NCBI GenBank assembly: GCA_022497145.1 | Contig: MU385917.1 | Span: 118,263-182,262, forward strand | DNA: 64,000 nucleotides | Reading direction: 5' to 3' | Source: Rostrohypoxylon terebratum | Lineage: Eukaryota; Ascomycota; Sordariomycetes; Xylariales; Hypoxylaceae | Shown: positions 1 through 13,600 of the stretch, piece by piece | Numbering within the stretch: position 1 is the stretch's first letter | Layout of the letters: each line of letters begins with the position of its first letter | The notes under the pieces: model-generated | Seen by the model: the letters and a program-made list of their open reading frames with translations, nothing else | What the model was told of the DNA's origin: nothing | The model's database searches: none | Made by a program: the position numbers and the translations under genes

Positions 1-926
1 ACTCCTTTTATTCTGCCTTCACGTTTTTACTTGACCTCAATAAGAGGCATAATGCATTATCAAGGAGACATTTGGAGCTTTGACATCGACACAAGACTAG
101 AGAGAAAAGACACATCCCCCAAAAGTTTTAGGCGAACGGGCAATGGTTTTTCTTATCTTCTTCTCTGGTTTACGGTGTACATTTACCATAAGAGGCAGGA
201 TTGATTTACGCATTCTCGTGTTTTTGCTTGATTCATCCCCCCTTACGCGAACAAAGGGCGGCAGATTGACATTACGCCGTGAGGCAAATTCTTTTTGGTC
301 GTCTAGGGAGGGCTCAGTGGGAGAGACGATGACGAGACGAGAAGCTTACGATGTGGGTTGAGTCACAGTAATCGGACGGGCATAATAGGGCCGGCAGCTA
401 CACTCCAGATAGTGATAAATGCGAGGTTCTTTTTTTTACCCGTTACCCGTTACCCGGAATGAAAGGTTTGTAATATTACAGTATACACGTGCTATGCAGG
501 CGTAGTCCACGTACATCTCTCAGATGCCTCACACCTCTGGATCATGATTTCGAGGGAGTTCGAGTAGGTCGGATGAATAAAATAGCCACGGTAATTAAAA
601 TGACCGGTATGATAGTAGTTTAATAAAAAAAATGTACCTATATTAAATTTTGCCAGTACCTACCTAGGTCCTAGGTCCTACATAGACGCCGGACTTATTA
701 TCCAGTTCGATGTTTGGTGGTTTTTAAGATTACTCAGGTAGCTATCCGCCTCCGGTACGTATATCATGTAAGCTGCCCTGCGAATCTCACATGGGCGGCG
801 TTTTTGGTGGAATTGCGTAATTACGGATGTATATCTCCAGGAGGAGGCTTTTCTTTTTTTCGGAGCTTGCCGTGGATGTACTGGAAACTTACGGGATACC
901 TGCTTCGCTAACTACCTACCTACCTA

Positions 927-982
<56 letters not shown>

Positions 983-3900
983 ACTTATTTGCCGGAGTGG
1001 ATAGCTATGTGACGTGGTATTGTGAGATCCATCGATACTAGGTAGGTACTGCCGTCATCTAGATTTGGGGGCCGCTCGTTTCAAAGGGTCTCCGCATGGC
1101 TATCCGTCACGCCGCGGTGCTGAGCTATCTACCTGCCTAGAATGGAGGAAAGTCGGTAGACCTAGGTCGGTAAGGAGGTACCAGGAACAGTTATTCCCCA
1201 AGCTTGATTATCTCATTTTCCATACGTGCGTAGGTATTTTCCTTTTCTCGCATGCGGTTCAGCTACGGGGATTGGCGGAAGATTGGCGGGGTGGCGAGTT
1301 GCCTTTTTCTTTTCTTTTTCCATGGCTTGCTGCGTTTTGTAATTAAGTCCGGACCAGCCTCCAATTTGGCCGGTGTTAGTCAGAAATGGTTCGGTCTGAA
1401 GAGTGGGATTTTCTTTTCTATTTCCATGTGGTGAGCGCACGTTTCACGATTTTCCGGTACCCGGTTCGATCCAATGTATGTCATATTAGCTAGGTACCTA
1501 CCCAGGTAGGTAGGTAGTTACAAGGTAGGGTATGATAGGATAGGTGTGATGTAGGCCGTGTAGGCACAGATGTAAGACGTAGGTGGCGGCCGGCGCCTAA
1601 AGGTCCTTCGGCCTGCCCTGGACACGCAGCTTAGTCCGGCCACATGGCGTTCCACGTGAGCGTGAAACCTACCGCTTCTGTGCGACAATAACCTTGTTTA
1701 AAAAAAGACATGAATGTCATGGGTGTTGCTCGGTTCTCACATGGCAGATCGCATCCTACTCCCTTCGGGGATGCGGAATAGATCGTTTTTTCCCGGCCCC
1801 CAAATCGAGGTGGATCGTCTGCGGGCTGGAACTCTTCTTCTTCTTGGCGGTTCCTAATGTGAGATTCGCTGAGACGCGTCGGGATTGGTCTAGGGCTTTG
1901 GGATCTGGGGTCGTAAGGCTGGAGTGGTGGTGAGGCTAGGATATGAATCCCTCGCGGTAGTTGCGACAGCCCTACGAGATGATACCTGTTGTTGGTGGGT
2001 CTAGGAAGCGAGGCTTATCGTACAATGTCATGTAGATACGTTCGTATTAGTATGTGGGTATGTATGCAATTCCCGACAGCTAGAATCCGCCGAATAGATT
2101 GATCGAGCCTAGTGACAATTATAGTATATCGTGACTAAATCGTTCATCACGTTAGCCAAGTCAACTAACAGATCGTGTTCGACGGGAAACAGCTTTCCGG
2201 TAGCTTGGTCTGTATATTAGATTCGAGTGCTTTTCTTAGTGGACATGTTAGCGGGATGTCCGCCCTGTGGTTAAGTTTCACCTTACTCATATGTCGAAAT
2301 TTCCCTTGGGGCTACTTTACTGCTAAAGGTATGATGCTGCGTTCATAAGGTACGCCAGTAGCTAAGCTAAGTTTCTTCATCCATGATGTTTCAAGATGGG
2401 TGAGCGCCGGAACCATGCATGGCGCTGATCTAGATCTGGGGTCATAGTTTAAACTCCTGTACTTTTCACGCTGAGTTAGTTAACTTAATGCATGTGTTGT
2501 GTTCCATGAGATGCAAACTTGATCAGCGGCGCAGCAATAGTAAGGCTTATATAGAAGGATTCAACCTACAGGAGTATTAACACACTCCTAGAGTACCCAT
2601 AGATAAGTCCTAGGTATGCCCATGCTAAAATTGCATGTCAGATAAGGTATATAGTTGATGACAAGGAAATAAAGATTAGAATACTTCCTAAAATTCTTCT
2701 GCGAATCCTTCGCCGACGTTCATGTTTATGTATCGTCCGATATGGTGTCGGGCAGATCGATGTTGCCTTTACAAGCATTACCAATCATATATCGCCGCAA
2801 TTCCCGTTTGGTCAGCTCGAAGGCATAGCCAGATAGCTGGACTTCATCGTCGACGATACAGCATGACCGCGTGTGGCGTTGAGGGTGTTAACTTCTTCTA
2901 TGCAGTAAGATCTAGTACCTGAGTCCTTGATAGGTCCCACATGAGGATTGGATGCCTGTGCCTGCATATGGCCGAGAGGAAGGATTGCTTCGATCTTCGG
3001 AGGTCCTTCGGAGGTTTCGAGATCTGCAAACATGGCTTATTTCTAGTTAAAAACACTCGAAGGAAAATATACTAGTATATGATCTCGGGTTATAAATTTT
3101 CTGAGGGATTGTTAGATGTTTACGCAAATGAAGCATCTTACCAACCTCACATCCGATAAACAACCTCAGTAATGAACGTCCGTCGTTCCAAATCATCGCG
3201 CGGATATTCTGGTTGGTATACGTGAGCCGATTATCATTTGTACCTTGTAATGTACCTAACGAAACTGCATGTTGATCAATACGGTAGATAGATCGATATA
3301 GGCCATACAGCTTGCTACGGAATTTCAAGGTAATTAGTATAGCCATAATACCCTCTGTAATATTGAGCTAAAGATAATGGGAAAGACCAGATATTGGACA
3401 GGACAGGTGAAAAGAGGGATGGCTTTGAAGTGACCTAAGCGAATTCGCCCGCTAGGCTTTTCGCATAATTTAACCACCACACAAGAAATATTGTTAAAGG
3501 GGTATTGTGAATATATGAAGGCAAGCTTCCCAAAAGCTCAGACAAGAAGGCCTTTCGGAAGTGAATTTAATGAAAATCACAGACAAACTAGGGTAGTGGG
3601 AAGAGGATTCAGAACAGTTTCTTCCGAATCGAAGCCAAACTTTCAAATCAGTTGATAGTGAAAGCACATGCGGCAGGGGTAGATGTAGATAGAAATATGT
3701 CAAGCTAGATATTTCCGCAAGATAACGTCTGTCTAGACACTCTGACTGTCAAAGTGTCATGCCAGGAAAAATTCTCCTAGCCAACCATAGAAGTTGGACG
3801 GGTCGAGAAATTCTTGGACATTGAGTCACCTTGACACATGATGGTCAAGTTCGATAGGAGTAGTGAAGCTCGCCAAGAAAGCTTGCCCATAAAGTACGAT

Positions 3901-6900
3901 GGTGGATACGAGGTTTGTCAAAAGTAACTTGTCTTCCAATTAGTTTAGGAAAGTGAGCTCAGGTAATGTAACTTCGGAAGTGATAAGAGCATCGGCAGAG
4001 ATATCTAGCGGCTGTTGTAAAACCTCAAACGAGAGATCCTGCCTTATTCGATACCACGCCAAGTTGAGTGACAGTGCTGTGTCAATGTGCAGTTGTACCG
4101 TGACACAACACCATACATAGATTATGCGGTAGGGTATCGTCGGCAACGAAGACACCATGCTGACGAATCGGAGAGATAGTAGAGACAACTCGAAGCAAAA
4201 TGTAGAAATTGTCTGTCAGGGAACTAGTGTCTCAGGACAAGTAGGTTGCCTAGTGGGTAGATTCTGGAAAAGGTGTCCTACCACATGATTGACTCGTCAG
4301 GCGGCTTGGTGTTGATACGGTGTTATAATGGTATGGTGCTATGATGCTACGGGTATGGCGAATAATTAGGTTGACAGATGTTGTGAAATGACCGCCGTCA
4401 TCATGATCGTCGATCGTTGGTAGTCAAACGCGCGCCAGTCTAAGCCCGCTCCAGACCGGCCAATGAGGTTGTGGACGGCGCTTCACGCGATTGTGGAACT
4501 TGTACCTGCCTACCTAGGACCTAGGTAGATAATTCTACGGTTCCCCTTTGCTTCCTTGAACCCTGCCCCCGCCTAGGTGCACGAGGGAAAAGAGAACTTC
4601 CCCGGGTGCCTGGGTGCAACCTTGGAACCCTAAAGCTAAACAGGAAAGCCTGGCTTTCGGTTGGACGCCCTATAGCTTCTGATACAAGGCTGACAGGGCG
4701 AGGTCGATGATCTTAGATTGTAGGGGAACCCTAATGTGACTTCACATAGTGCACTTGACCAATCCGCAATCTCGGCTGCTCTTTGCCTACGGTGCTCCTG
4801 TAAAATTAATATGAAAATCGGTATGACCTGAGGATTTTGGGGCTTTGGCCATATCAATTACCTATATGTCAGAAATTAGTCTTAGGTAGTCCTGTAGTCC
4901 TGAAAGGTCAGTTGTTGATGTTGGTAGTCTCCACGTTCATCTGGTAGGCATCATCGTGGAAGCCCTGGTTTATATTATTGGTGACAGACACGCCGTAGCC
5001 GCCGGACATGTTTTGACTACTTGCTAGTCATCCTGAGATTGCAAGGTTGCTGCATGAAACGATGATAACTGCAGGGGAAATGACAACTCTCTTCTATCGG
5101 GATAGATTAACCAGGTTTAACGAGAAGAGACCCATTCTAGCCGATTTATGACGGATATGTTGTTGGTAACGACGGAACAGATAAAGGTTTTCATCTTCGT
5201 CGCAAAAGGTCCCTAGGAAGAAGTAGAGGTATAGGATTATTACTACCTGTTTGTAATGCCTTGACACTTGTAATTTGTAACCAACCCTTGCTTAGCCTAT
5301 GCGACATTGTTCCTAAGGCTGCTATTCTCGACAGCCCCCGACGTTGGTGGTTCACGAAGATACCCGTGACCGGAGATTTAATGTGAGCCGTGCCCACTCG
5401 CGGAGTAAATTCGAGGATGAAAGCACTATTACTTGTCAACTATTGATTTGCTAGTCTACTTGAATTCGACTAGGCGAATAGGCCATTTGTGTCGTCAATC
5501 GTCGGTCTAACGTTTCGCTTTGTTCGGTGAACACATCGCGCCAATTGTATTTGTAGACGCAGTTCTCCGCGGTAGGTAATTTTTTGATGCCTACCTACCT
5601 AGTAGGCTTGGGCTGGAAAAGTTGAATAGCTCCGAGGGTAGCAACGCTAGGTTGCATGAGAGGTAGCAGCGGCTTGTTATGGTTGTACAACATTGGCAAT
5701 GGAATGCCTGGCCTCAGTATACCTACCTAATAGGTACCGAAGAATGCAAGAAGGACGTAAGAGGAAATTGGTACGGGGAGACAGGTGTAGGTTGCCTCGG
5801 AAATGACAGCGGAAAGCTCGTAAGATGCTGTGTAATCCAAAGTTGTATGGGTTCCAGGTTCCAAGTTGTATGGTGAATAAAACACGATAAATGGTTATAT
5901 CGTATCTGCCGCTTCCGGGACCGGGCCGCACAACGGGCCAACGCGCATTTTGACGATGGCGCGGCTTTGAGCGAGTAAAAATCCAGTCTCGCCCGTGAGC
6001 CCTCCCCTAAGCTCCACCAGCCGCAACCCGATCCGGAAAGGTTGACAAGTTAGGGAAGCAAGAAATGAGATGGCAACGCGATGGCAACAAGCATCAAACT
6101 AGACGGTCGTCGGGCCGAAGGATATGCTTGATGGCGAAGTCATGTTGCTAAGCGCGAAATCCAGAGAGTTGTAGCCGGTGCAGGGTTCCAAGGTTGCTAT
6201 TGGTTAATGAACCGCGTTGAGAGAGGGCCATGCTAAATACGTGACTAGTAATCCGAATGCGGATCACGAGTCTGTCCGAATTAGTGTTCTAAAGACTAGT
6301 TGTAGCCCTTCTTTACTAGGGGCGAAAACGCATGTTTGATGATGGGTTGGATGGATGGATGAGATGGGTGGAGGGCGATTGGATAGGTGGGTGTGTGGAT
6401 GTGTGGGGGAAACAGAGATGAGGGAAAGGTGGGAAAGGTGGGAGAAAAAAAACGAGATATGATGGACCCATCCGAACGACCCCCTCGGTTCTATTTACAT
6501 ATCCTTCTAAGCACGTTGATCAATTATATACATTCACATAAGCAGGATGTCTCAGATCTTTCACGCCTGTTGTATGAATATATGTATATACTGCGTATGC
6601 GCCTAAAGTACCTAAGTATACATTGTACCTATATACCAACTAGTACCTAGTAGGTACCATACACATGGAGGTATTAGTACTGGCTACCAGGTACCTACGC
6701 AGAGTTCGCCTTTGGATTGTATTGTACCTTTACGGGTACTGCACTTTAATTACCTAATACCTACCTAGTAGTAACTACCTAGTACCTGAAGTGTCTCTTG
6801 AAGAAACATTGAAATTCCTACAGATATCCATCAAAAAGGCTACATAGTGCTTGCCAAAATTCTCTGCTGTCAAGAAAACACTTAAAGATATATAAGAAAA

Positions 6901-8224
6901 GCATTTTCTAATTCAAGCGCAGTACCCACGGCCGGCGAGCTCTTGCGCAGCCAGTACTAGTAACATTAATGACTTCCACAGCTTCATGTACATGGACGGT
7001 ACTACCTTCTACATATGTGACCACACAAAGTACTTCCCTTCTAATATGGATGCGACTACTATTAATTAAAAGGTTTAGGTGCCAGGTGGCCACCACCTCT
7101 CCGGACAAGCAACGCAAGGGATAACCTTGAAAGCTACCGAGCTGCGAAGCATTCATCATATATAGAGCAACTACCTAATCTGGGTTAGGTGATCGATTGA
7201 CGCCCGACAGAGCCCTGAAGTAGCAACCGCCCTTAATACATACCTACCCAACTACTGAGGTGGTAGCTATTAATGATTTTTATAACACCCCTATCCCGTT
7301 AATCACATGATATCAGATAGCTGCGAGTATTTTTTGTTATCTGCAATTCTGTCGAAGGGCTCAGACATCGTAGGATTTATTCTATTGCGGCGCAATCTTC
7401 GCGACATTAGTTCTTATCATCGTTTCCAGGTAATCTGTTTCGTGTTGGCCACCAACGAAGTTTTGTTAGTCTTATGGTCTTCAAGGACCCGCGTTTTGCA
7501 ACCCAACTGGCAGAGTGTGCGTCTCTTTTTTCTCTAGAAGGAATGATGTGTCCTCTGCCTTGCATTGATTACCTGTGCCTCCGTTCGGGTAGATGCTTCT
7601 GACCGCGGAAGTGGCCGTTCAACCTCCTTTCCGTATGCTACCGTACGGCAGGTCAAGCTGTGTCACGTCTCACCACGACTTGGTTCAATGTTGTTAGCCG
7701 TTTTTTGCCATGCCGTTTGACGCAAATTTCGGTGAACACCTGCTGAAATGTATCATGATGAAATCAATCAATGAATGTGGAATGAATGAAATGAATAATA
7801 GTAATGCAATTGAAAGAAGATCAAAAAACTGTCTGAATCTATCCCACAACCAATCATACCATGCCCTTACGAATCCCCTTCCAGATTGCCTCTAGAATTC
7901 GCCTCCTCCTAAATCCTGTACCGTGGGCTCCGAATCGAATTGTTTCCGAATGGTAAACAAGAGAGCGTGCGCGGTACCGTCGAGCCCCGACTCCAGGCCA
8001 GGCTTTTAACTCTTGAAATGACATAATGAAATTGAGGTATCGAAGCGATTGCTCGCAAAACGCTCTTCCATCCTACACCTATGCTCCCCCACCAATGATA
8101 GAAATTACCAATGTTTATATCAACCTCACAACAAATACACGTCTGGAAAGAAATGGAATAGTTAGCAAAGCATGGACTTTAGTGATAAGACTAAGAGAAA
8201 TTGTGCTTTGATGCTTGCCTTTGG
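1..8224. other. Gene-poor region, no supported gene
   Basis: I see no recognisable protein family here. Open frames are short, often overlap on both strands, and have no conserved motif. The stretch contains many copies of short ACCT/AGGT words (for example around 655-685, 1493-1520, 4506-4530, 5589-5604 and 6606-6790) and one pure microsatellite. A short TGGA-type repeat lies near 6347. No tRNA or rRNA was recognised by eye. A spliced gene made of very small exons could have been missed. Confidence 0.55.
914..981. repeat. Tetranucleotide microsatellite (ACCT)n then (GCCT)n
   Basis: About four ACCT units run directly into about thirteen GCCT units without interruption. The change of unit within one array suggests slippage followed by expansion of a variant unit. 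Any open frame across it (repeated Leu-Pro-Ala-Cys) is a by-product of the repeat. Confidence 0.95.
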
Positions 8225-8377
8225 TTACGCGCATTTATCGCATGGGCCGGGGTTCTTCAACGAGGATTCTTTGGCACCGCCAGCACATGATCCAAAGGTG
8301 TTCGGCGACTCAGCACAAGGAATTTCTTGGGGCTCGGTGTGGCCGCAAGAGAACGTGACTTGGTAAATGGTGCACAT
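8225..8377 (-). CDS. Small cysteine-rich protein, 50 residues
   Basis: This is a 50-codon frame from ATG at 8377 to TAA at 8225-8227. The product has six cysteines (residues 2, 11, 21, 31, 46 and 49) and His13. It starts MCTIYQVTFSCGHTEP and ends PGPCDKCA, so a CxGH pair and a final CxxC could bind zinc. There is no signal peptide, so it is probably cytoplasmic or nuclear. Short fungal proteins of this general style, beginning with MC and a CGH motif, are common, but I cannot name a family or a function. A TATA-like box lies about 270 bp upstream and the leader is C/T/A-rich like an expressed 5' UTR. A strong branch point and acceptor (GCTAAC...TTTCCAG, ending at 8143) lies just downstream. 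A GTAACC donor overlapping the stop would replace the end with a short tail (RVFVVRLI) encoded from 8142 down. The unspliced form is the simpler reading. Confidence 0.6.
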   Translation of the reverse strand: MCTIYQVTFSCGHTEPQEIPCAESPNTFGSCAGGAKESSLKNPGPCDKCA

Positions 8378-8645
8378 CTTGAATGTAGTGGAGGGTGATG
8401 GTTGACGTCTGGTTTCGAGGGAATGAACCTGTCATAATCGGCGTCAGTAAAATTATCGTGCCTGTTCCTGCAATATGAACGGACCGGTATTCTTGATCTT
8501 TGATAGAGTGATCGTAGTAGTTGCGACGATGTAGCTGTTGTTGCGCAAGATAGGATGTGACTGTGAGTTGGTAGTCAAGGAAGATGTAGTTAGAGTGTAT
8601 GATGATGAGGAGGAATAAGTTTGGATATCGTGGTGGGCGGAAGGG

Positions 8646-8656
8646 TAATTTATAGA
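8646..8656 (-). promoter_or_regulatory. TATA-like box of the small cysteine-rich gene
   Basis: On the minus strand the sequence reads TCTATAAATT, followed by a pyrimidine-rich stretch and the presumed 5' leader of the 8225-8377 gene. It is placed by sequence only. Confidence 0.4.
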
Positions 8657-10116
8657 CACTCGTGAACTGCTTTTGATATATGAGTAAACAGATATAGATA
8701 TCAAGCGTCTTGTTTGGGAGAAGATCCGATCACACTCGATGTAAGCGATTTCTGGCACGGTAGACGGGCAGTTGGTAAACTTGAAGTCTCGCCGCCACAG
8801 TAGTAGAGATGGCCCTATTGGGAAAGAATATCTTCTTGAACTAGAGTGACAGTTGGGTGTGTATAGAGGGCCGTCATCAGACCATTATGGAATGCACCAT
8901 CCTATACCAACGTGTAGTATCTAGAGGGCTGAAGGTGAAAGGGGGGAAAGTGTACTATGAGCTGCGGTTAGATACCTGGATATGCAGCCCATCGACACGC
9001 GTGGAAGCCGTTCAATGTGTCCAAGAGTGGTGGGGAACTTGGAGCCGGCATTCAAACGAACCATGAGACGTTCATCCAAGGTGTGATAGAAGTACTATGG
9101 ACAGTACTGAACCTGTCCGGTCTCTACCCACGCAGCCCCTACGGCTACCCGTAGATAGGCAGGGGTCTTGCGGCGTGGCTGTACGGAATGGCAAAGTAGA
9201 GAACCGGTGGAGAGGTAATTATAAAATTGGATGTAAAGTTGAATCGAACTTGACAGAGGGTGGGCGTTGGTGTCTAGATGCAGGGTAGTCTAAAAGGTTT
9301 TCGATCCCATCTACCTAGCCAATCCGATCAGATAATTGGAACAGCCTCTGATTCCAGCAAACTAGCTGGCAAGACACGGAATCAATCCCTGATCACCATT
9401 TGCTAGGTTGCTCCTCTTATTGTCCCGTAGCTGTTGGCTAGCTTGGTTTTTTTTTTCATACTTACCTAGCTATGGTCATGTGCTACCATACCTACCTACC
9501 TAGGTATGTATCACCACTCAGTTTTGGGTAATTGTGAGTATTGAACGATAGTATATTCTTCTGTCTAGGACTTGAGGGTTCCTGTAAAATGCTTCGCGAG
9601 TTTAAGGTCGTCGAGGCTTGTTCGAGTGTTAGTTCTGTGAGGGGATGTCACATAGGTAAAAGAAATAATAGATGTTTGTAGCATTTCTTAATCGGACCCG
9701 GTACTTGATTTGGGGTGAAGAATTACGTACTTAATAGTACACCCTTTCCACTCCAATGCCTGCCTCTCCTGAACCTCAAGGGTCAAATGGGTGGAAGCCC
9801 GAGGTCAAGCAGAAGATACGGGGTGTAGGTTTGACACATTAGAGACGAATAAGGCTAAACGGAAATGGCGGAATAAAGAAATGAACTAAAATCGAAAACA
9901 CACTGAAATAAAAAGGGTTGATGAGAACCAACTGCATAGCTGTAGGTACGAAAGCAGGTATGCGGTAGGTGTCAACGACTTACGATCCATACCCCTGGCT
10001 GGATCCTTCATGGAGCCGCTATAGGTACCCGGAGGTAATACATGGTTATGGTTCACAAGATACCGTCAGTCAACGTCGGTGTGGCTATAACTAACAATAT
10101 TAGAAATTGAATTTGG

Positions 10117-10146
10117 CATTTGACGTTTGACATTTGACATTTGACA
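10117..10146. repeat. Heptamer tandem repeat (CATTTGA)n
   Basis: Four near-identical copies of a 7-bp unit stand in tandem, with one copy carrying a substitution (CGTTTGA). Confidence 0.85.
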
Positions 10147-10630
10147 GCACGTAGAAAAACAGTAGAAAAACATCCAGCTAAATTGGTTTGTGAGATGGGG
10201 AAAAGAATAAGTGGAATTCAACTGGGGCGAGAGGAGATTTTCCTGGTGAATTTGGCGTCTGGTACCACCTATATGTAGTATGTAGTAATATGTACCTAGT
10301 ACTTTGTGGTATTTGAAAATTGCGGTACCTGGGTTGGTACCGTACGTACCTTAGTTAGTACGGGATCCACTCTTGCAATTGGAGGGACAACTGGCAGGGA
10401 CAACCTTATTAGGTACAATACCTCTTACCTAGTACAGCAGTACTAGGTACATAAATACTTACTGGTAACTGAGTACACAGGTACATGAAGTCATTGGGGC
10501 CAATTGGTGCAACCTTAAATTTAACCCACTTGGTGCTGGAACCAGCCTCCAACCTCTAAACCTTTCAAACCTCTAAACCTCCAACAACATTCGTTGATTG
10601 ATCCATTCATGGAGTCTCTCGTCTCTCCTA

Positions 10631-10668
10631 CATCCATATCCATATCCACATCCACATCCACATCCACA
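10631..10668. repeat. Hexamer tandem repeat (CATATC/CACATC)n
   Basis: Six-base units CATATC and then CACATC are repeated about six times. In one frame this encodes an Ile-Ser/Thr-Ser stretch that makes up most of a 30-codon ATG frame. Confidence 0.85.
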
Positions 10669-13600
10669 ATGCTAAGGCACCTTCGGTATGCATCACAATA
10701 GATGATACAAACACTTGGGATCCCATGTCTTGTAACACACAGAAGGTAGATTGCATGAAAGTCCGGGAGATTTCATAGAAAGAGAAGAAGAAAAAAAATA
10801 CCCGATGGGTAATACAAGTAACACATAGTCAACATCCAAAGGCACAGTTGTCACGCAGGTACATTTCTCTCGTACTTCACCGTACTCTATCATGGTCCTG
10901 CGGCCTGCGAGGTCTTCGTCTACGTCTCGCGTCTCGCGTCTTGTGTCTTGCATCCCGTGCCCGACAGCACATCGTTCATGCAAAGAACATTCGCCCACCC
11001 AAATCTCTATAAGACTGGAAATCGGAAATATGGAATCGGGAATCGGGGGCTAAAAGTCAAATATTCCAGAAAATTTCCTAAGGTCGTTGCCAGGCGGCCA
11101 CAGACACTCCTCGTGCCGTACCTACCATACCCATGACCTCAGTACCCCCAACTACTAGGTACCTGCTTAGATACAGGTAGGTACCTATCTGTACTCGATG
11201 TACATACTAAGAAATTACTTCAAACATTGCGGCAGACTAGCCGTAATTCTCTCTATTTCATATACGTACAGATACAGCAAGGCAAATTTATCTAGCCGAA
11301 TGGAACGGCCCGGTTGCCGTCTCTCATCTGCTAGGATGCCATATACTTCCTATGGCACGAGCAACAGAATATCAAACTTCTGTGTCTAACATGGTCACGC
11401 TCTAGATAGAGTGTGCGTGGAGGAGAGAAGAAATATCATCGAAAATACGGTACTTGATCCATCATCTCATCACGAAAATCTCTAACTGGATGCAGAACAG
11501 CCCTGCATGAAGCAAGGGACAACATGCTTGAACGGGAATCTACGGCACGTATCTTATTTTAGCTCGAAACTACTTGAAGTTTTCACTGGCCAGCTACTAA
11601 GTCGTACATATTTGGATTTGAACCCAAGATATCCAGGCAATGAGTGGATGGTGTCCGTTGACAACAAAGTGAACATTGGACGCCGATCTTAGTCCAATCA
11701 TATCCACCCGTATACTTCGATGCGAGCTAATATCCCCAACTCCCTAGTTAACTATCAAGTGCATATTCGATCGGCGTCGTAATAGAACTCGTCCACCCAC
11801 CTATCCTGATCAAGGTGGACCCCAAGAGAAAAGTCCATGGGTTCATCTAGCCGCGGGTGAGGAGGCAAACATCAAAGTACATCCAACATCTTACGCGTCA
11901 ATCGGCACGTACCACGGCGAAGAATCCGGCTCGTGAGCCAGATAACTCGAAGTTTTCCCGCGGATGATCCCCCTATTTTAGAAAGAGTCAGAAGAGGGAT
12001 GAACGTAATAGACACCGTAGGGCACAAAATGTTCTTCCAACCAACATTTACTAGAACAGCCTTACGGGTCCGCCGCCGACGCGGCCATCCCTCCTCAAGT
12101 ATAAGTGTGTATGGCTTACTGCTTCGCCGAATGCGGCCACAAAAGCGACCCAATTAGCCAACTAGTTTGGCATGCTACCTCTACAACGTCAAGCTCATCT
12201 TTTCATTCATACGAGCATTACATCAAGTAACCCTTTAATCTCTAGAAACCACCCCTATACTTACCGAAGCTATCATCGATGGCCTATCCTGCGGCCATGA
12301 GGCTGATTTCTCTTTAACAGCTGAACTTCTTAGGCGAGACCTTCGGCACGAGTTATTGGAGAAAGGAACCTCGGCGTATTACCGGCCCTCAAGCTCCCCC
12401 AAGATTTCAGTGTAGCTACGCTTGTAGATGCATTTTCGAAATCTCCTCAGATTGTACATAGGTGAGCCCAATTCGGGACCGACACCTGAGGTGACCTATC
12501 GCTTAGCACAGTGAAAGCGAGGCAACCAATGTCTTTCATTCTGATAAATTCGGGTTATCTCAACAATCGCCGGCGTAGCCAACCGCCAAATGTGACTCGC
12601 CGCCTCTAACCCCTTAAATTTCGTACATAACTCGATGTAGAGGCCTCCTCTAGTCTATGACAATCTCTTCTCGTGGAAGCTGTTCACTTTCGGATTAATT
12701 ATCTATGATACTATGGAAGTTGCAAAGAGCATCGCAACTCTTAATTCTTAACCCCAAGATTTGCCACTGCTAAACGAATCCTGAAGTTGTTCTTTTTCAT
12801 GCAAATGTGTACATGCATATGTGCTTGGCGGCTAGGGTTAAGCGGGATATGGCGGCACTGGGATGTTCCGTCACAATCAGTGGCCGAAATAAGCGCCTAC
12901 TATTCACGTACCATTGTGTCGGGTCGCTTACTTTTACCATCATTATCACTCGAGGTATAGAATTCACTTCTCAGACCGTGGACTTAAACTCAAATACATA
13001 GCGGAAATGCCAGATTCCATCCAGCTTCGGAGCACGAGTGGTCTTCCGCGTTTGTTGGTACATGACCTACCCAACTCAAGACTCTTTAATCCACCCTCAC
13101 ATACGTGACACGGGTGAAGGAGTATACGCAATCGCCAACCGACTTAGATATCGATAGAATAGTCTGGTGGTGAGCGCGTGTGCACACTTAGATATGCTAT
13201 TATGAGTATGGAGCCATGGGAATGACCGCCGTTCGTTCATCATCCACTCATAAAGTGAAGGGTTTGAATGGGAATAGCGAAGGGCCCCCTATTCACATCA
13301 GCCACCAACACTTCTTACATGGCCCTTTTTGAAGGCAACGAACTTCTCTTCGTGTCGCTACCGATCTCGGCCCGACCCTTCTACGATTGCCTACCTCGGT
13401 CGACTAGCTGATTCTGGTGTGATGTCGACATACTACTAGGACGGGCTGGTTTCCATTTTGATATCTGGGGGGGAAGCTTGAGGAGCAGGTTGACTACAGT
13501 AACACCTAGCCGATATATCATCAATCACTTCTCTCTTGCCAGAATTGGGCTAGTGCTGCATGACGCAGTTGGTTCATGCTTAATGAACTCGGTAGCTTTA

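Noticed and set aside
914..981. CCTG repeat as a CRISPR-like or coding array
   Set aside because: The unit is four bases with no spacers, so it is a plain microsatellite.
10609..10701. A 30-codon ATG frame after a CT-rich leader
   Set aside because: Most of it is the CATATC/CACATC repeat, and no downstream exon could be joined.
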